From WHTK01 sp963711035 (lineage in GTDB: Bacteria > Chloroflexota > Dehalococcoidia > DSTF01 > WHTK01): DNA of 64,000 bases. Position numbers and translations under genes: made by a program. The DNA lies in contig CAVQCN010000004.1 of the NCBI GenBank assembly GCA_963711035.1, positions 133,904 to 197,903 of the forward strand. Direction: 5' to 3'. Shown piece by piece: positions 24,845-31,906 of this stretch (the stretch's first letter is position 1; the number at the start of each line of letters is the position of its first letter). The notes beneath the pieces were generated by a model that saw nothing but the letters and a program-made list of their open reading frames with translations, made no database searches and was not told where the DNA came from.

Positions 24845-25807
24845 GTGATCGACATGACGATCATCGGCGGCGGTGTGGCGGCGCGCGCGTGCAGCGATGT
24901 GCTGACCAACGCCGGCTTCCGGTTGCGGCGCACCTTCGAGATGGATGACGAAGACCGCAGCCCGATCGTCCTCGGCGAGGTCCCTTCCGCCCTGAACATC
25001 GCGCGCCAGGCCATCAGTGCCGGGCGGCACCTGTTGATCACGACGCCGTCACAGTTCAGCGAGGACCGCCTGGCAGGCCTCTTTGAGGAACGGCGTCAGG
25101 CGCAGTCGCTGTTCCTGTGGAGCGAGCGGCGCTACCACCCCGGCTATCACTTCGTGGCCGGCCTGCTGGAGACAGATTCGACCTGGCGGCCGCGCTACAT
25201 CCGTCAGGAGACGCTGCTCACGGAGTCAGTTTCGACGATCGAGACACGCTGGTCGCTGATCGAGTCGATCGGCCTCATCATGAGCGTCGTCGGCGAGACG
25301 CCGTCCAGCGTGAGCGCCACCGGCATCACCAGTCCAACACGCAATACCTCGGAGCACATGTCGCTGACGCTGGCCTTCAAGGATCTGCAAGCCTTCCTCC
25401 AGGTCGGCTCCGGTGAGGCGATCGACCGCCGCGAGACGATGATCGCCTCGGACGTGCGCAAGGCGTTCATCGATGAACTCAACTCGAGCGTGCCCATGCG
25501 GCTGGTGACGGACGAGGCGCGCGCCAAGACATCTCCTTCGGCCCGCTGGCTCTCCTGCCCGGTGCCAACACGGGAGGAGCTGGCGCGGCAGCAGTGCCTC
25601 GCCTTCCTGGACGCAACGCTGAAGGCATCGCTTGCCCAGGACGAGGCAAAGCTCTGGGTCGGCGGGCTCTCGACCATCGCAGCAGCCGACGAGTCGATTC
25701 GCCTTGGCGGCATCCAGACCCGTATCGAGCCGCTCGTGGAGGAAGGGCCTCGCTTCCGCCTCATGCACGGCCCGGGCCACGCCGGCATCTCACCCTCTTC
25801 CGCCTAA
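24845..25807 (+). CDS. Gfo/Idh/MocA-like Rossmann protein coupled to the sigma gene
   Basis: A 320-residue protein with a shortened NAD-binding fold: MTIIGGGVAARACSDVLTNA (about residues 4-23), then ALNIARQAISAGRHLLITTP and LFLWSERRYHPGYHFVAGLL, matching the Gfo/Idh/MocA pattern at the loop after the Rossmann domain. The catalytic EKP motif is missing. The GTG start touches the TGA of the sigma gene (TGAGTG), so the two are translationally coupled. That tie suggests a role in sigma-factor control or its regulon. Function not known. Confidence 0.7.
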   Translation: MIDMTIIGGGVAARACSDVLTNAGFRLRRTFEMDDEDRSPIVLGEVPSALNIARQAISAGRHLLITTPSQFSEDRLAGLFEERRQAQSLFLWSERRYHPGYHFVAGLLETDSTWRPRYIRQETLLTESVSTIETRWSLIESIGLIMSVVGETPSSVSATGITSPTRNTSEHMSLTLAFKDLQAFLQVGSGEAIDRRETMIASDVRKAFIDELNSSVPMRLVTDEARAKTSPSARWLSCPVPTREELARQQCLAFLDATLKASLAQDEAKLWVGGLSTIAAADESIRLGGIQTRIEPLVEEGPRFRLMHGPGHAGISPSSA

Positions 25808-25829
25808 AGCACACGATATTCAAGGCAAC

Positions 25830-25857
25830 AAGAAAGCCCTCCGCCATCGAAGGGCTT
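25830..25857 (-). terminator. Terminator after csrA
   Basis: On the minus strand AAGCCCT/AGGGCTT pairs across a 10-base loop and is followed by TTTCTTGTT. It lies 30 bases beyond the csrA stop and overlaps the end of the convergent Rossmann-protein transcript. Confidence 0.7.
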
Positions 25858-25886
25858 CGACTCGATCGTCCCTGGAGGACGGCCGA

Positions 25887-26141
25887 CTATTCGTTGCGCG
25901 GCTGCGGCTTGAGCGCGAGGCTGCCGTCCGTGGCTGGGATCGTGCTCTTGACCGGACGCCGACGCAGCGGGCTGGGGGCGTTCTGGTCGTCTTCCTGCGC
26001 GAGCTCTTCGCGCAACACGGTCACCTCAGCCGGGGCGGCGATGCCGAGCTTGACGCGATCACGCTCCACGCCCAGAACGACGACCTGGATGTTGCCCTGG
26101 ATCACGATCGCCTGGTCAATCTTACGAGTAAGAATCAGCAT
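25887..26141 (-). CDS. csrA: Carbon storage regulator CsrA, with C-terminal extension
   Basis: An 84-residue RNA-binding protein that controls translation by binding GGA motifs near ribosome binding sites. The core MLILTRKIDQAIVIQGNIQV and following VVLGVERDRVKLGIAAPAEV spans residues 1-40, then TVLREEL. Key residues L4 and R6 of the first strand and the later VxVLREE are kept. About 35 residues beyond the usual ~60-residue length are Pro/Arg-rich. In Gram-positive-type genomes csrA is linked to flagellar genes and FliW; none is here. The start has no clear ribosome binding site; a hairpin sits just upstream. Confidence 0.92.
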   Translation of the reverse strand: MLILTRKIDQAIVIQGNIQVVVLGVERDRVKLGIAAPAEVTVLREELAQEDDQNAPSPLRRRPVKSTIPATDGSLALKPQPRNE

Positions 26142-26154
26142 GCTGCACAGTGAA

Positions 26155-26183
26155 GCGCCGTTGTCTGGTCGTTCAGACGGCGC
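26155..26183 (-). promoter_or_regulatory. Hairpin in the csrA leader
   Basis: On the minus strand GCGCCGTCTG/CAGAC-AA-CGGCGC folds into a two-part stem ending about 14 bases before the csrA ATG. A GGA lies at its 5' foot. Because CsrA proteins bind GGA at hairpins, self-control is possible. It might instead be an end signal for the upstream response regulator. Confidence 0.4.
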
Positions 26184-26240
26184 TCTCTCCTACTGGCTAA
26201 GTATCGGCAGCAGGTAGGGCAGGAATTAGCTGGAAACGCC

Positions 26241-26588
26241 TTATTTTCTCAGACGCGTCGCAACGCTTTCGCGCAGCGTCTCCAGCGTGAACGGTTTCTG
26301 CACCACGCCATCGGCGCCGGCGTCTTCCGGCGGCTCCAGGCCGGTGAGCAGCAGGACGGGGATCGCGGCCGTAGCCGGGTCGGCCCGCAGGCGCCGCAGC
26401 ACCTCGCAGCCGTTCATGCCGGGCAAGCCGACGTCGACCAGGACGAGGTCGGGGGGAGAGGTCTCGATGCTCTGGAAGGCGGTAGCGCCATCCTCGACGG
26501 CCGTGACCTGCAGGCTCTCCTGCTCGAGGCCGGCGCAGATCAGAGCTCGCACCACCGGCTCGTCATCGACAACGAGCACGCGCGCCAT
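26241..26588 (-). CDS. Stand-alone response-regulator receiver
   Basis: A 115-residue CheY-like receiver with no output domain. The acidic pair DDE is at residues 7-9, the phospho-acceptor Asp in LVLVDVGLPGMNG, the Thr in VLLLTGL, and the Lys in VVQKPF. It may pass phosphate in a relay with the hybrid kinase or work through protein contact. It starts seven bases after the small upstream gene ends. ATG 26588 gives the canonical MARVLVVDDE start. Confidence 0.9.
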   Translation of the reverse strand: MARVLVVDDEPVVRALICAGLEQESLQVTAVEDGATAFQSIETSPPDLVLVDVGLPGMNGCEVLRRLRADPATAAIPVLLLTGLEPPEDAGADGVVQKPFTLETLRESVATRLRK

Positions 26589-26595
26589 GACGGGC

Positions 26596-26838
26596 CTAGT
26601 TGCCGTCGCCGGCGGGGACGAAGCCGGCCAGGATGATGCGGGCCTTGTCGCCGATGCCATAGTCGAGACAGTCCTGGTAGGTCGCCTCGATGGCGCGGTC
26701 CAGGAGGCGGATGCCCAGCGGGTTGAGGTCCTCGCGGTAGTCGCGCCGCATGCGAATCAGGCGCTCCAGGCGGCTGATGAAGGTGGCGCGAATCTCCTTC
26801 TGGGCCGAGCGGCGCGATGGCATCTCGTGTGACTTCAT
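26596..26838 (-). CDS. Small basic protein in the signalling operon
   Basis: An 80-residue, mostly helical, charged protein (RRSAQKEIRATFISRLERLI, RMRRDYREDLNPLG). ATG 26838 has GAGGAG about six bases ahead. No family is recognised. It lies directly before the receiver gene (seven-base gap), so the two are made together and may interact. Confidence 0.65.
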   Translation of the reverse strand: MKSHEMPSRRSAQKEIRATFISRLERLIRMRRDYREDLNPLGIRLLDRAIEATYQDCLDYGIGDKARIILAGFVPAGDGN

Positions 26839-26930
26839 CGAAGGCTCCTCAAAGTCCATAGCTATCCCTGCCCCGACGAAGCGGGACCTCCTTATTCGAC
26901 GATCAGCTCCCCGACGAGTCGGGGCTGGGG

Positions 26931-27680
26931 TTAGTCTTCCGCTGCTTCGATCGGCACGTTGTCGAGACCGACCAGACCCTTGCGGATGGCGTAACGGATA
27001 AGGTCGGTGCGGTTCTTCGCGTGCAGCTTGGTCATGATGTGGGCCCGATGGGCCTCGACCGTCTTGACGCTGATGTACAGATCCTGGGCGATGCGCTGGT
27101 TGGACGCACCCTCAGCGATGAGCTGCAGCACCTCGCGTTCGCGGCTGGTGAGCAGGTCGTAGCCCGTACGCCCGGCGTTGCTCTTGAGCTGCCAGAGGTA
27201 GTCGGTCAGGTCGCCGTCGCCAATGCTGGAGCTGAAGTACGGGTTGCCGCGGTGCACGGCCTGAATACCGAGCAGCAACTCGTCCAGCTCCGACTTCTTG
27301 ACGACGTAGCCGGAAGCGCCCGCTTTGAGGGCACCGGCGACGTGCTCGTCCTCGAGGTAGCCGGTAAGCATGAGGACCTTGGTCTTGGGCAGGCGGCGTC
27401 GGATTTGGCGCGTTGCCTCGATGCCGTTGAGGCCGGGCATGATCGTGTCCATGAGGACGACGTCAGGTTGCAGCTTCTCGGCGAGATCGACGGCTTCGCG
27501 GCCGTTGGACGCCTCGCCCAGCACCTCGATGCCGGGTTGCGCCTCGAGCAGATAGCGCAGCGAAGTGCGCAGGACCGCGTGGTCGTCGGCGATCATGACG
27601 CGGATCACCTGCGCTGTAGCAGTGCGGTTTGGGCCGCTCTCAGAGCGGGCCGTTATCGAGCCGGCGGGGGAGCGATTCAC
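26931..27680 (-). CDS. NarL/FixJ-type response regulator with LuxR DNA-binding domain
   Basis: A 249-residue transcription factor. The receiver (about residues 25-145) has DDH, phospho-acceptor Asp in VVLMDTIMPGLNG, Thr in LMLTGY and Lys in VVKKSEL. The LuxR helix-turn-helix reads LTSREREVLQLIAEGASNQR then IAQDLYISVKTVEAHRAHI. GTG 27680 is preceded by AAGGAG at good spacing; the frame is open 16 codons further. Short GC hairpins follow its stop (CCCCGAC/GTCGGGG, 26909-26924). Its kinase is not adjacent. Confidence 0.92.
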   Translation of the reverse strand: MNRSPAGSITARSESGPNRTATAQVIRVMIADDHAVLRTSLRYLLEAQPGIEVLGEASNGREAVDLAEKLQPDVVLMDTIMPGLNGIEATRQIRRRLPKTKVLMLTGYLEDEHVAGALKAGASGYVVKKSELDELLLGIQAVHRGNPYFSSSIGDGDLTDYLWQLKSNAGRTGYDLLTSREREVLQLIAEGASNQRIAQDLYISVKTVEAHRAHIMTKLHAKNRTDLIRYAIRKGLVGLDNVPIEAAED

Positions 27681-27746
27681 TCGATAGTTCTCCTTACGTG
27701 GGTCTTTGGGCTGCTTTCGAAGCCACAAAAGCAGCCGGTGGCCCTA

Positions 27747-28001
27747 TTATCGCGTTTCTCGACTCTTCGGCAAGGCGACGGACGACGGCCGCGCCCCGCC
27801 GGCGGCCGTCGCCACGCCTACAGGGGAATGGCGTGCCTCAGGGTCGATACCGGGGTCCAGGTCATCCAGGACCGCCGGGTAAACCTTCTCGTCACCGCAG
27901 ATTTTGCAGCGGGCGCGGATGGCGCCCCCTTCCGGCTGGCCCAAGAGCCAGTGGTGGCGGCAGTTGCTGTCGGGGTTCGAGAAGGTTTCCATATCTGACA
28001 C
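27747..28001 (-). CDS. Small CRHHW/CKICG zinc-type protein
   Basis: An 84-residue protein with the pattern CRHHWLLGQPEGG then RARCKICGDEKVYP (residues 14-43). The Cys-His-His plus CxxC set suggests a bound zinc. Proteins with this C-x-H-H-W ... CK-x-CG pattern are familiar to me from Chloroflexota genomes and have no known role. The start is GTG 28001. It lies upstream of the LuxR-type regulator on the same strand. Confidence 0.7.
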   Translation of the reverse strand: MSDMETFSNPDSNCRHHWLLGQPEGGAIRARCKICGDEKVYPAVLDDLDPGIDPEARHSPVGVATAAGGARPSSVALPKSRETR

Positions 28002-28186
28002 GCGGAGAATACGGTCGGAGCAGCAGGCCTCTCCATAGGGAAAAACCCCTAAGTTCGTCCGCGATTCGGAAGGAAGGCATCAGGAAAACATCAGAAGGAC
28101 TCAGGGTCATATCCCGGCTGAAGAATTCCCCTGATCACAAGAGAAGACTGGAGTAAATTTGAAGCATTAAATCTGCGGAGGATGCC

Positions 28187-28780
28187 TTGTTCAGTCGACT
28201 TCTCACCGGGCTTCTGGTCTTCGCCGTCGTCGCCACGCCGGCCGCGCTCGTACCGGCGTCAACGGCGAACGCGGACGCGTACGTTATGCAGATCAACATG
28301 TACGGCACCAACGAGACGCCGCCCGTCCAGACCAACGCCTGGGGCTTCTTCCGCTTCTTCTTCAACGCCGACCGCAGCGAGGCCGACATCACTCTCGACG
28401 TGAAGGGCATCACCGGCGGCCACGTGACCAGCGCCGACATCCGCGAGGGCGCGCCCGGCACCAACGGCCCCGTCGTCAAGCACCTCTCCGACGGCGGTTT
28501 CATCGTGACGTCGAGCCACGCCAGCTTCACTTCACAGGAGATCCAGGACATGGCGGCTGGCAAGTACTACATCAGCCTGGCGACCACAGCGCACCCGGAC
28601 GGCGAGCTGCGCGGCCAGATCATTGTGCCGTCCGACTTCCTGCCGGGCAGCCAGCCAGCACCCGCTACTCCCGCGTCTTCGACGCCCGTCGCCGGGACAA
28701 CACCGGTCAACAGCACGCCGGGCGGCAGCGTCATCCACCCGCCAAACACGGGAGACGCGGGTCTCGCCGCCGGTCGTTAG
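28187..28780 (+). CDS. Secreted CHRD-domain protein ending in PPNTGDAGLA
   Basis: A 197-residue exported protein. The signal peptide is residues 1-30 (FSRLLTGLLVFAVVATPAAL and on to ANADA). A CHRD domain, a beta fold first seen in chordin and common in bacterial surface proteins, follows (NMYGTNETPPVQTNAWGFFR to HPDGELRGQII). A Pro/Thr/Ser linker ends with HPPNTGDAGLAAGR. The same PPNTGDAGLAA occurs in the surface protein at 54874-57057, where a membrane helix follows; here the protein stops. The TTG start has GGAGG five bases before it. Confidence 0.85.
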   Translation: MFSRLLTGLLVFAVVATPAALVPASTANADAYVMQINMYGTNETPPVQTNAWGFFRFFFNADRSEADITLDVKGITGGHVTSADIREGAPGTNGPVVKHLSDGGFIVTSSHASFTSQEIQDMAAGKYYISLATTAHPDGELRGQIIVPSDFLPGSQPAPATPASSTPVAGTTPVNSTPGGSVIHPPNTGDAGLAAGR

Positions 28781-28834
28781 GCGATAACGAACTCTGCAGG
28801 ATGATCCCGCGGCCAGGCCGGACGATTCGTAGTC

Positions 28835-29584
28835 TTAGCCGCGGGATGTACCTCGCGGACCCTTCCTCCCGGGAGTCTCCCCCTTCAGGGCCGCGACCTC
28901 GCCGGCGGTGAGACGGCGCATCTTGCCCTCAGCGAGGCTGCCGAGATGCAGCGGGCCCTCGCGCATGCGGCGCAGGCGCCACACTTGCAAGCCCAGCGCC
29001 TCAAACATGCGGCGCACCTGGCGCTTGCGGCCTTCGCCGATCGTGATCGAGACGCTGAAGCCGCCCTCGTCGGTCAGCACGTGGACGTCGAGGGGCTTTC
29101 GGATGCGATCATCGATTTCGACCCCCTCGCGCAGGCGCTCGAGAACCTCCGGCGAGGGAGGGCGCTCGAAGCCGACCCAGTACTCCTTCTCGATCTCGTG
29201 GCTGGGGTGAGTGAGGCGATGCGTGAGGTCGCCGTCGTTGGTCAGGATCAGCAGGCCGGAGGTACTGCGGTCGAGCCGGCCCACGGGATGCAAGCCGGGC
29301 ACGCGCAGCTCCTCCGGCACCAAATCGAGCACCGTCCAGCGCCCCAGCTCGTCCGACACGGTCGTGACGAAGTCGCGAGGCTTGTTCAGCAGCAGGTAGG
29401 CCTTCGGCGACGCCGCCGCGCTCACCGGCGTGCCGTCCAGGGCGATGTCGCCACCGTCATAGACAGCGGAGGGCTCGGTCATCGGCCGGCCGCCGACCGC
29501 GACACGGCCCTCGCGTATCGCCGCGAAGGCCTTGCGCCGGGAGAGGCCGGTGGAATCGATAACGGTTCGCAGGAGGGTGGCCAT
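28835..29584 (-). CDS. rluB: Pseudouridine synthase, RsuA/RluB family
   Basis: A 249-residue rRNA-modifying enzyme. The N-terminal S4 RNA-binding domain is LLRTVIDSTGLSRRKAFAAI and following REGRVAVGG. The catalytic Asp is in HPVGRLDRSTSGLL (about residues 98-111). The C-terminal KRQVRRMFEALG is the family's signature. RluB modifies 23S rRNA in the peptidyl-transferase region; RsuA or RluE/F cannot be excluded from motifs alone. A basic tail follows. Confidence 0.9.
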   Translation of the reverse strand: MATLLRTVIDSTGLSRRKAFAAIREGRVAVGGRPMTEPSAVYDGGDIALDGTPVSAAASPKAYLLLNKPRDFVTTVSDELGRWTVLDLVPEELRVPGLHPVGRLDRSTSGLLILTNDGDLTHRLTHPSHEIEKEYWVGFERPPSPEVLERLREGVEIDDRIRKPLDVHVLTDEGGFSVSITIGEGRKRQVRRMFEALGLQVWRLRRMREGPLHLGSLAEGKMRRLTAGEVAALKGETPGRKGPRGTSRG

Positions 29585-29629
29585 AAGCGTCGTGAGAACC
29601 CTACGGGTCAGCCCTTAAAGCGTCAAACA

Positions 29630-29644
29630 GTTGCTATAATCGCC
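29630..29644 (+). promoter_or_regulatory. Promoter -10 block GTTGCTATAATCGCC
   Basis: A consensus TATAAT (29635-29640) sits in a 15-base block identical to one at 37416-37430 before the PP2C/propeller gene. It lies about 85 bases before the start of the coiled-coil gene. No good -35 box at 17 bases is visible. Confidence 0.5.
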
Positions 29645-29727
29645 ACGGCCGAGTCTGCTGGCACCCGCTCCACTGCCGATAATCCCTCACAGGCCCAACG
29701 ACTGCTGCAACTCCCGGGGGAGAACGA

Positions 29728-30372
29728 TTGACTCAGCGTGAGACGAACTCGCCGGATGACGCGACCAACCGCGCCGCAACCCTGATCGCGCAAGCGCTGG
29801 GGGAGATGCAGCGCTCGACGGCATCCGAAGTCGGCCTGGCGCGGCAGGAACTGGTCAGCAGCCGCGAGGTCCTGCAGAACCTGGCCCAGAGCATGGAACG
29901 CCACCTGACCGAGGAAAAGGAGCAGCACCTGGTGCTGGCCAACCAGCTGACCAACCTGGCCGGTTCCCTCGACCGCCTGGTCGGACACCTGCAGGGCCTC
30001 TCCCAGCTCATGGCCGACCTGCTGGAGCGCCTGGCCGAGCCTGCCTCGCTCAACGCGCCGGCGGCCGTCGCCAGCAGCGAGCCCTCCTTCCAGCCCGGCG
30101 GCGAAGGCGTCTCCCTGGCCCTTACCGGCGTGCCCGGCTTCCAGGCGCTGATGGAGATTCAGAAGGCCCTGACGTCCCTCGACCAGGTCGACCACGCGTC
30201 GGTCGAGCGCTTCCAGGAGGGCGACTCCCGCATCCTCGTGGCGCTGAGAGCGCCGATCACCGGCTCCGCCCTGGTCGACACGCTGATCAGCCTCACGGGC
30301 CAGGTCATGGCCGTCGAAGAGGCCCAGCCGGAGCTGGCGCGTCTGCGCGTTAAGGTCATCCCGTCCGGATAG
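29728..30372 (+). CDS. Coiled-coil protein of unknown function
   Basis: A 214-residue cytoplasmic protein. Residues 10-105 form a long amphipathic coiled coil (ARQELVSSREVLQNLAQSME, HLVLANQLTNLAGSLDRLV). After a flexible linker, residues 128-214 form a compact alpha/beta domain (VPGFQALMEIQKALTSLDQV to RLRVKVIPSG) with alternating strands. No family is recognised. The TTG start follows GGGGGAG. It has its own promoter. Confidence 0.7.
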   Translation: MTQRETNSPDDATNRAATLIAQALGEMQRSTASEVGLARQELVSSREVLQNLAQSMERHLTEEKEQHLVLANQLTNLAGSLDRLVGHLQGLSQLMADLLERLAEPASLNAPAAVASSEPSFQPGGEGVSLALTGVPGFQALMEIQKALTSLDQVDHASVERFQEGDSRILVALRAPITGSALVDTLISLTGQVMAVEEAQPELARLRVKVIPSG

Positions 30373-30675
30373 ACAACCCTCAGCGGTTAGCCGTCAGCTT
30401 CGAGGCCACGGGCTCCCTACGGACCACCGCGTTCCTAGGCCGCAGAGATGCCGCCTTGTTCGCCCACGGCAAGATTCCTCCTTCGTCAGCACTACAGACG
30501 GCTCGCATCGTCGTCGCGAGGAGCGCCAACGACGAAGCAATCTCACGACTTTGGCTCACTTCTCGATCCCGTCAACCAGGTGTCAGCCTCTTTGCTGCGC
30601 TCAGCATGACAAGACGTGGCACCTCCTCGGGGTAGAGCAGCGCGAGCCCGTATAATTCCCGCCAAGGGACCGCGT
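30373..30675. other. Intergenic: dispersed palindromes and recF promoter
   Basis: This 303-base gap has a GTCGCGAGGAGCGCCAACGA/CGAAGCAATC-type palindrome (30512-30544), a CTGCGCTCAGCATGACA-type element (about 30583-30613) and the TATAAT box of recF (30651-30656). No gene is seen. Confidence 0.65.
30651..30656 (+). promoter_or_regulatory. -10 box TATAAT of recF
   Basis: A perfect TATAAT lies 20 bases before the recF start codon, which would give a leader of about 13 bases. No clear -35 hexamer is visible 17 bases upstream. Confidence 0.5.
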
Positions 30676-31857
30676 TTGCACATCCGACGCCTTCAGCTCG
30701 CAGGCTTCCGCAACTACCACCATCTCGATCTCGAAGCCGGGCCGGGACGATTTCTGTTCATCGGCGACAACGCCCAGGGCAAGAGCAACCTGCTGGAGGC
30801 CATCCACCTGTTGGCCAGCGGCCGCTCCAGCCGCGCCGGTGCCGACGCCGAGATGATCGGCTGGAGCGCCGAGTCGGAGACGCAGCCTTTTGCCCGCATC
30901 AGCGCCGCGGTCGAACGTCGCGAGGGCGATCTGCAGATCGAGCTGCTGATCGTGGGTCAGGCGACGGAGCAGTTGGGGCCGGCGCAGCGGGCTGGCAAGC
31001 GCTACCGCGTCAATGGCATTGGGCGCCGCGCCATCGACTTCATCGGCCAGCTGCGCGCCGTGCTGTTCACTGCCGACGACCTCGACCTGATCTCCGGCGC
31101 GCCCGCCCTGCGCCGCAACTTCCTCGACGCCGCCCTCTGCCAGATGGACCGCGCCTACTACGCAGCGCTGCAGCGCTACGGACGCCTGATGCAGCAGCGC
31201 AACGCCACGCTGCGGCGCATCCGGGACGGCGTGGCCGGCATCGACGAGCTGACGCTGTGGGACGACACCTTCGTACACGAGGGCGCAACCTTGATCGCGG
31301 GCAGGCAGCGCGCCGTGCAGCGCCTATCGGAAACGGCGGCAACGCTGCACCACGATCTGGCAGGCGCCGCCAACGAGAACCTGGCGCTAAGCTACGAGCC
31401 TGCCCTCGGCGACCAGTGGCGGCCGCTGCTGCAAACCAACGCCAGCGTCGACGGTGTGCAGCCCCTGTTCGCGGCGGCGCTGGCGGCCCAGCGGCGCCGC
31501 GAGACGGCAGCGGGCGTCAGCCTCGTCGGACCGCACCGCGACGAGCTGAAAATCCTGCTCAACGGCAGCTCGGCCGCTTCCTTTGGGTCGCGGGCCCAGA
31601 TCCGAACCGCCGCGCTGGCGCTGCGTCTGGCGGAAGCGCGGCTACTCATGGGCGACGGCGACGACCCGCCGGTGCTGTTGCTGGACGACATCGTTTCGGA
31701 GCTGGACGAGCGGCGGCGGCGCTCGGTGCTGGACGGCCTCACCGGCTTCGACCAGGTGTGGTTCACGGCCGCGACCGGCTCCTGGCTACCGCCCGAGTTC
31801 GTCGACGGCTGCCAGGTCTTCGAGGTTAGCGCGGGAGAGGTGACCCGCCAGACCTAG
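30676..31857 (+). CDS. recF: DNA replication and repair protein RecF
   Basis: A 393-residue SMC-like ATPase that helps load RecA at single-strand gaps with RecO and RecR. Walker A is GDNAQGKSNLLEA (about residues 32-44), the ABC-type signature region includes LVGPHRDEL, and Walker B is PPVLLLDDIVSELDERRR near the C-terminus. The N-terminus LHIRRLQLAGFRNY is canonical from TTG 30676. RecF genes often sit beside dnaA, dnaN and gyrB; none is here. Confidence 0.93.
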   Translation: MHIRRLQLAGFRNYHHLDLEAGPGRFLFIGDNAQGKSNLLEAIHLLASGRSSRAGADAEMIGWSAESETQPFARISAAVERREGDLQIELLIVGQATEQLGPAQRAGKRYRVNGIGRRAIDFIGQLRAVLFTADDLDLISGAPALRRNFLDAALCQMDRAYYAALQRYGRLMQQRNATLRRIRDGVAGIDELTLWDDTFVHEGATLIAGRQRAVQRLSETAATLHHDLAGAANENLALSYEPALGDQWRPLLQTNASVDGVQPLFAAALAAQRRRETAAGVSLVGPHRDELKILLNGSSAASFGSRAQIRTAALALRLAEARLLMGDGDDPPVLLLDDIVSELDERRRRSVLDGLTGFDQVWFTAATGSWLPPEFVDGCQVFEVSAGEVTRQT

Positions 31858-31906
31858 CCGCCTCCGGAACGGTCGTACGTCACACGCAGAGGACGGGATG
31901 CAATCC

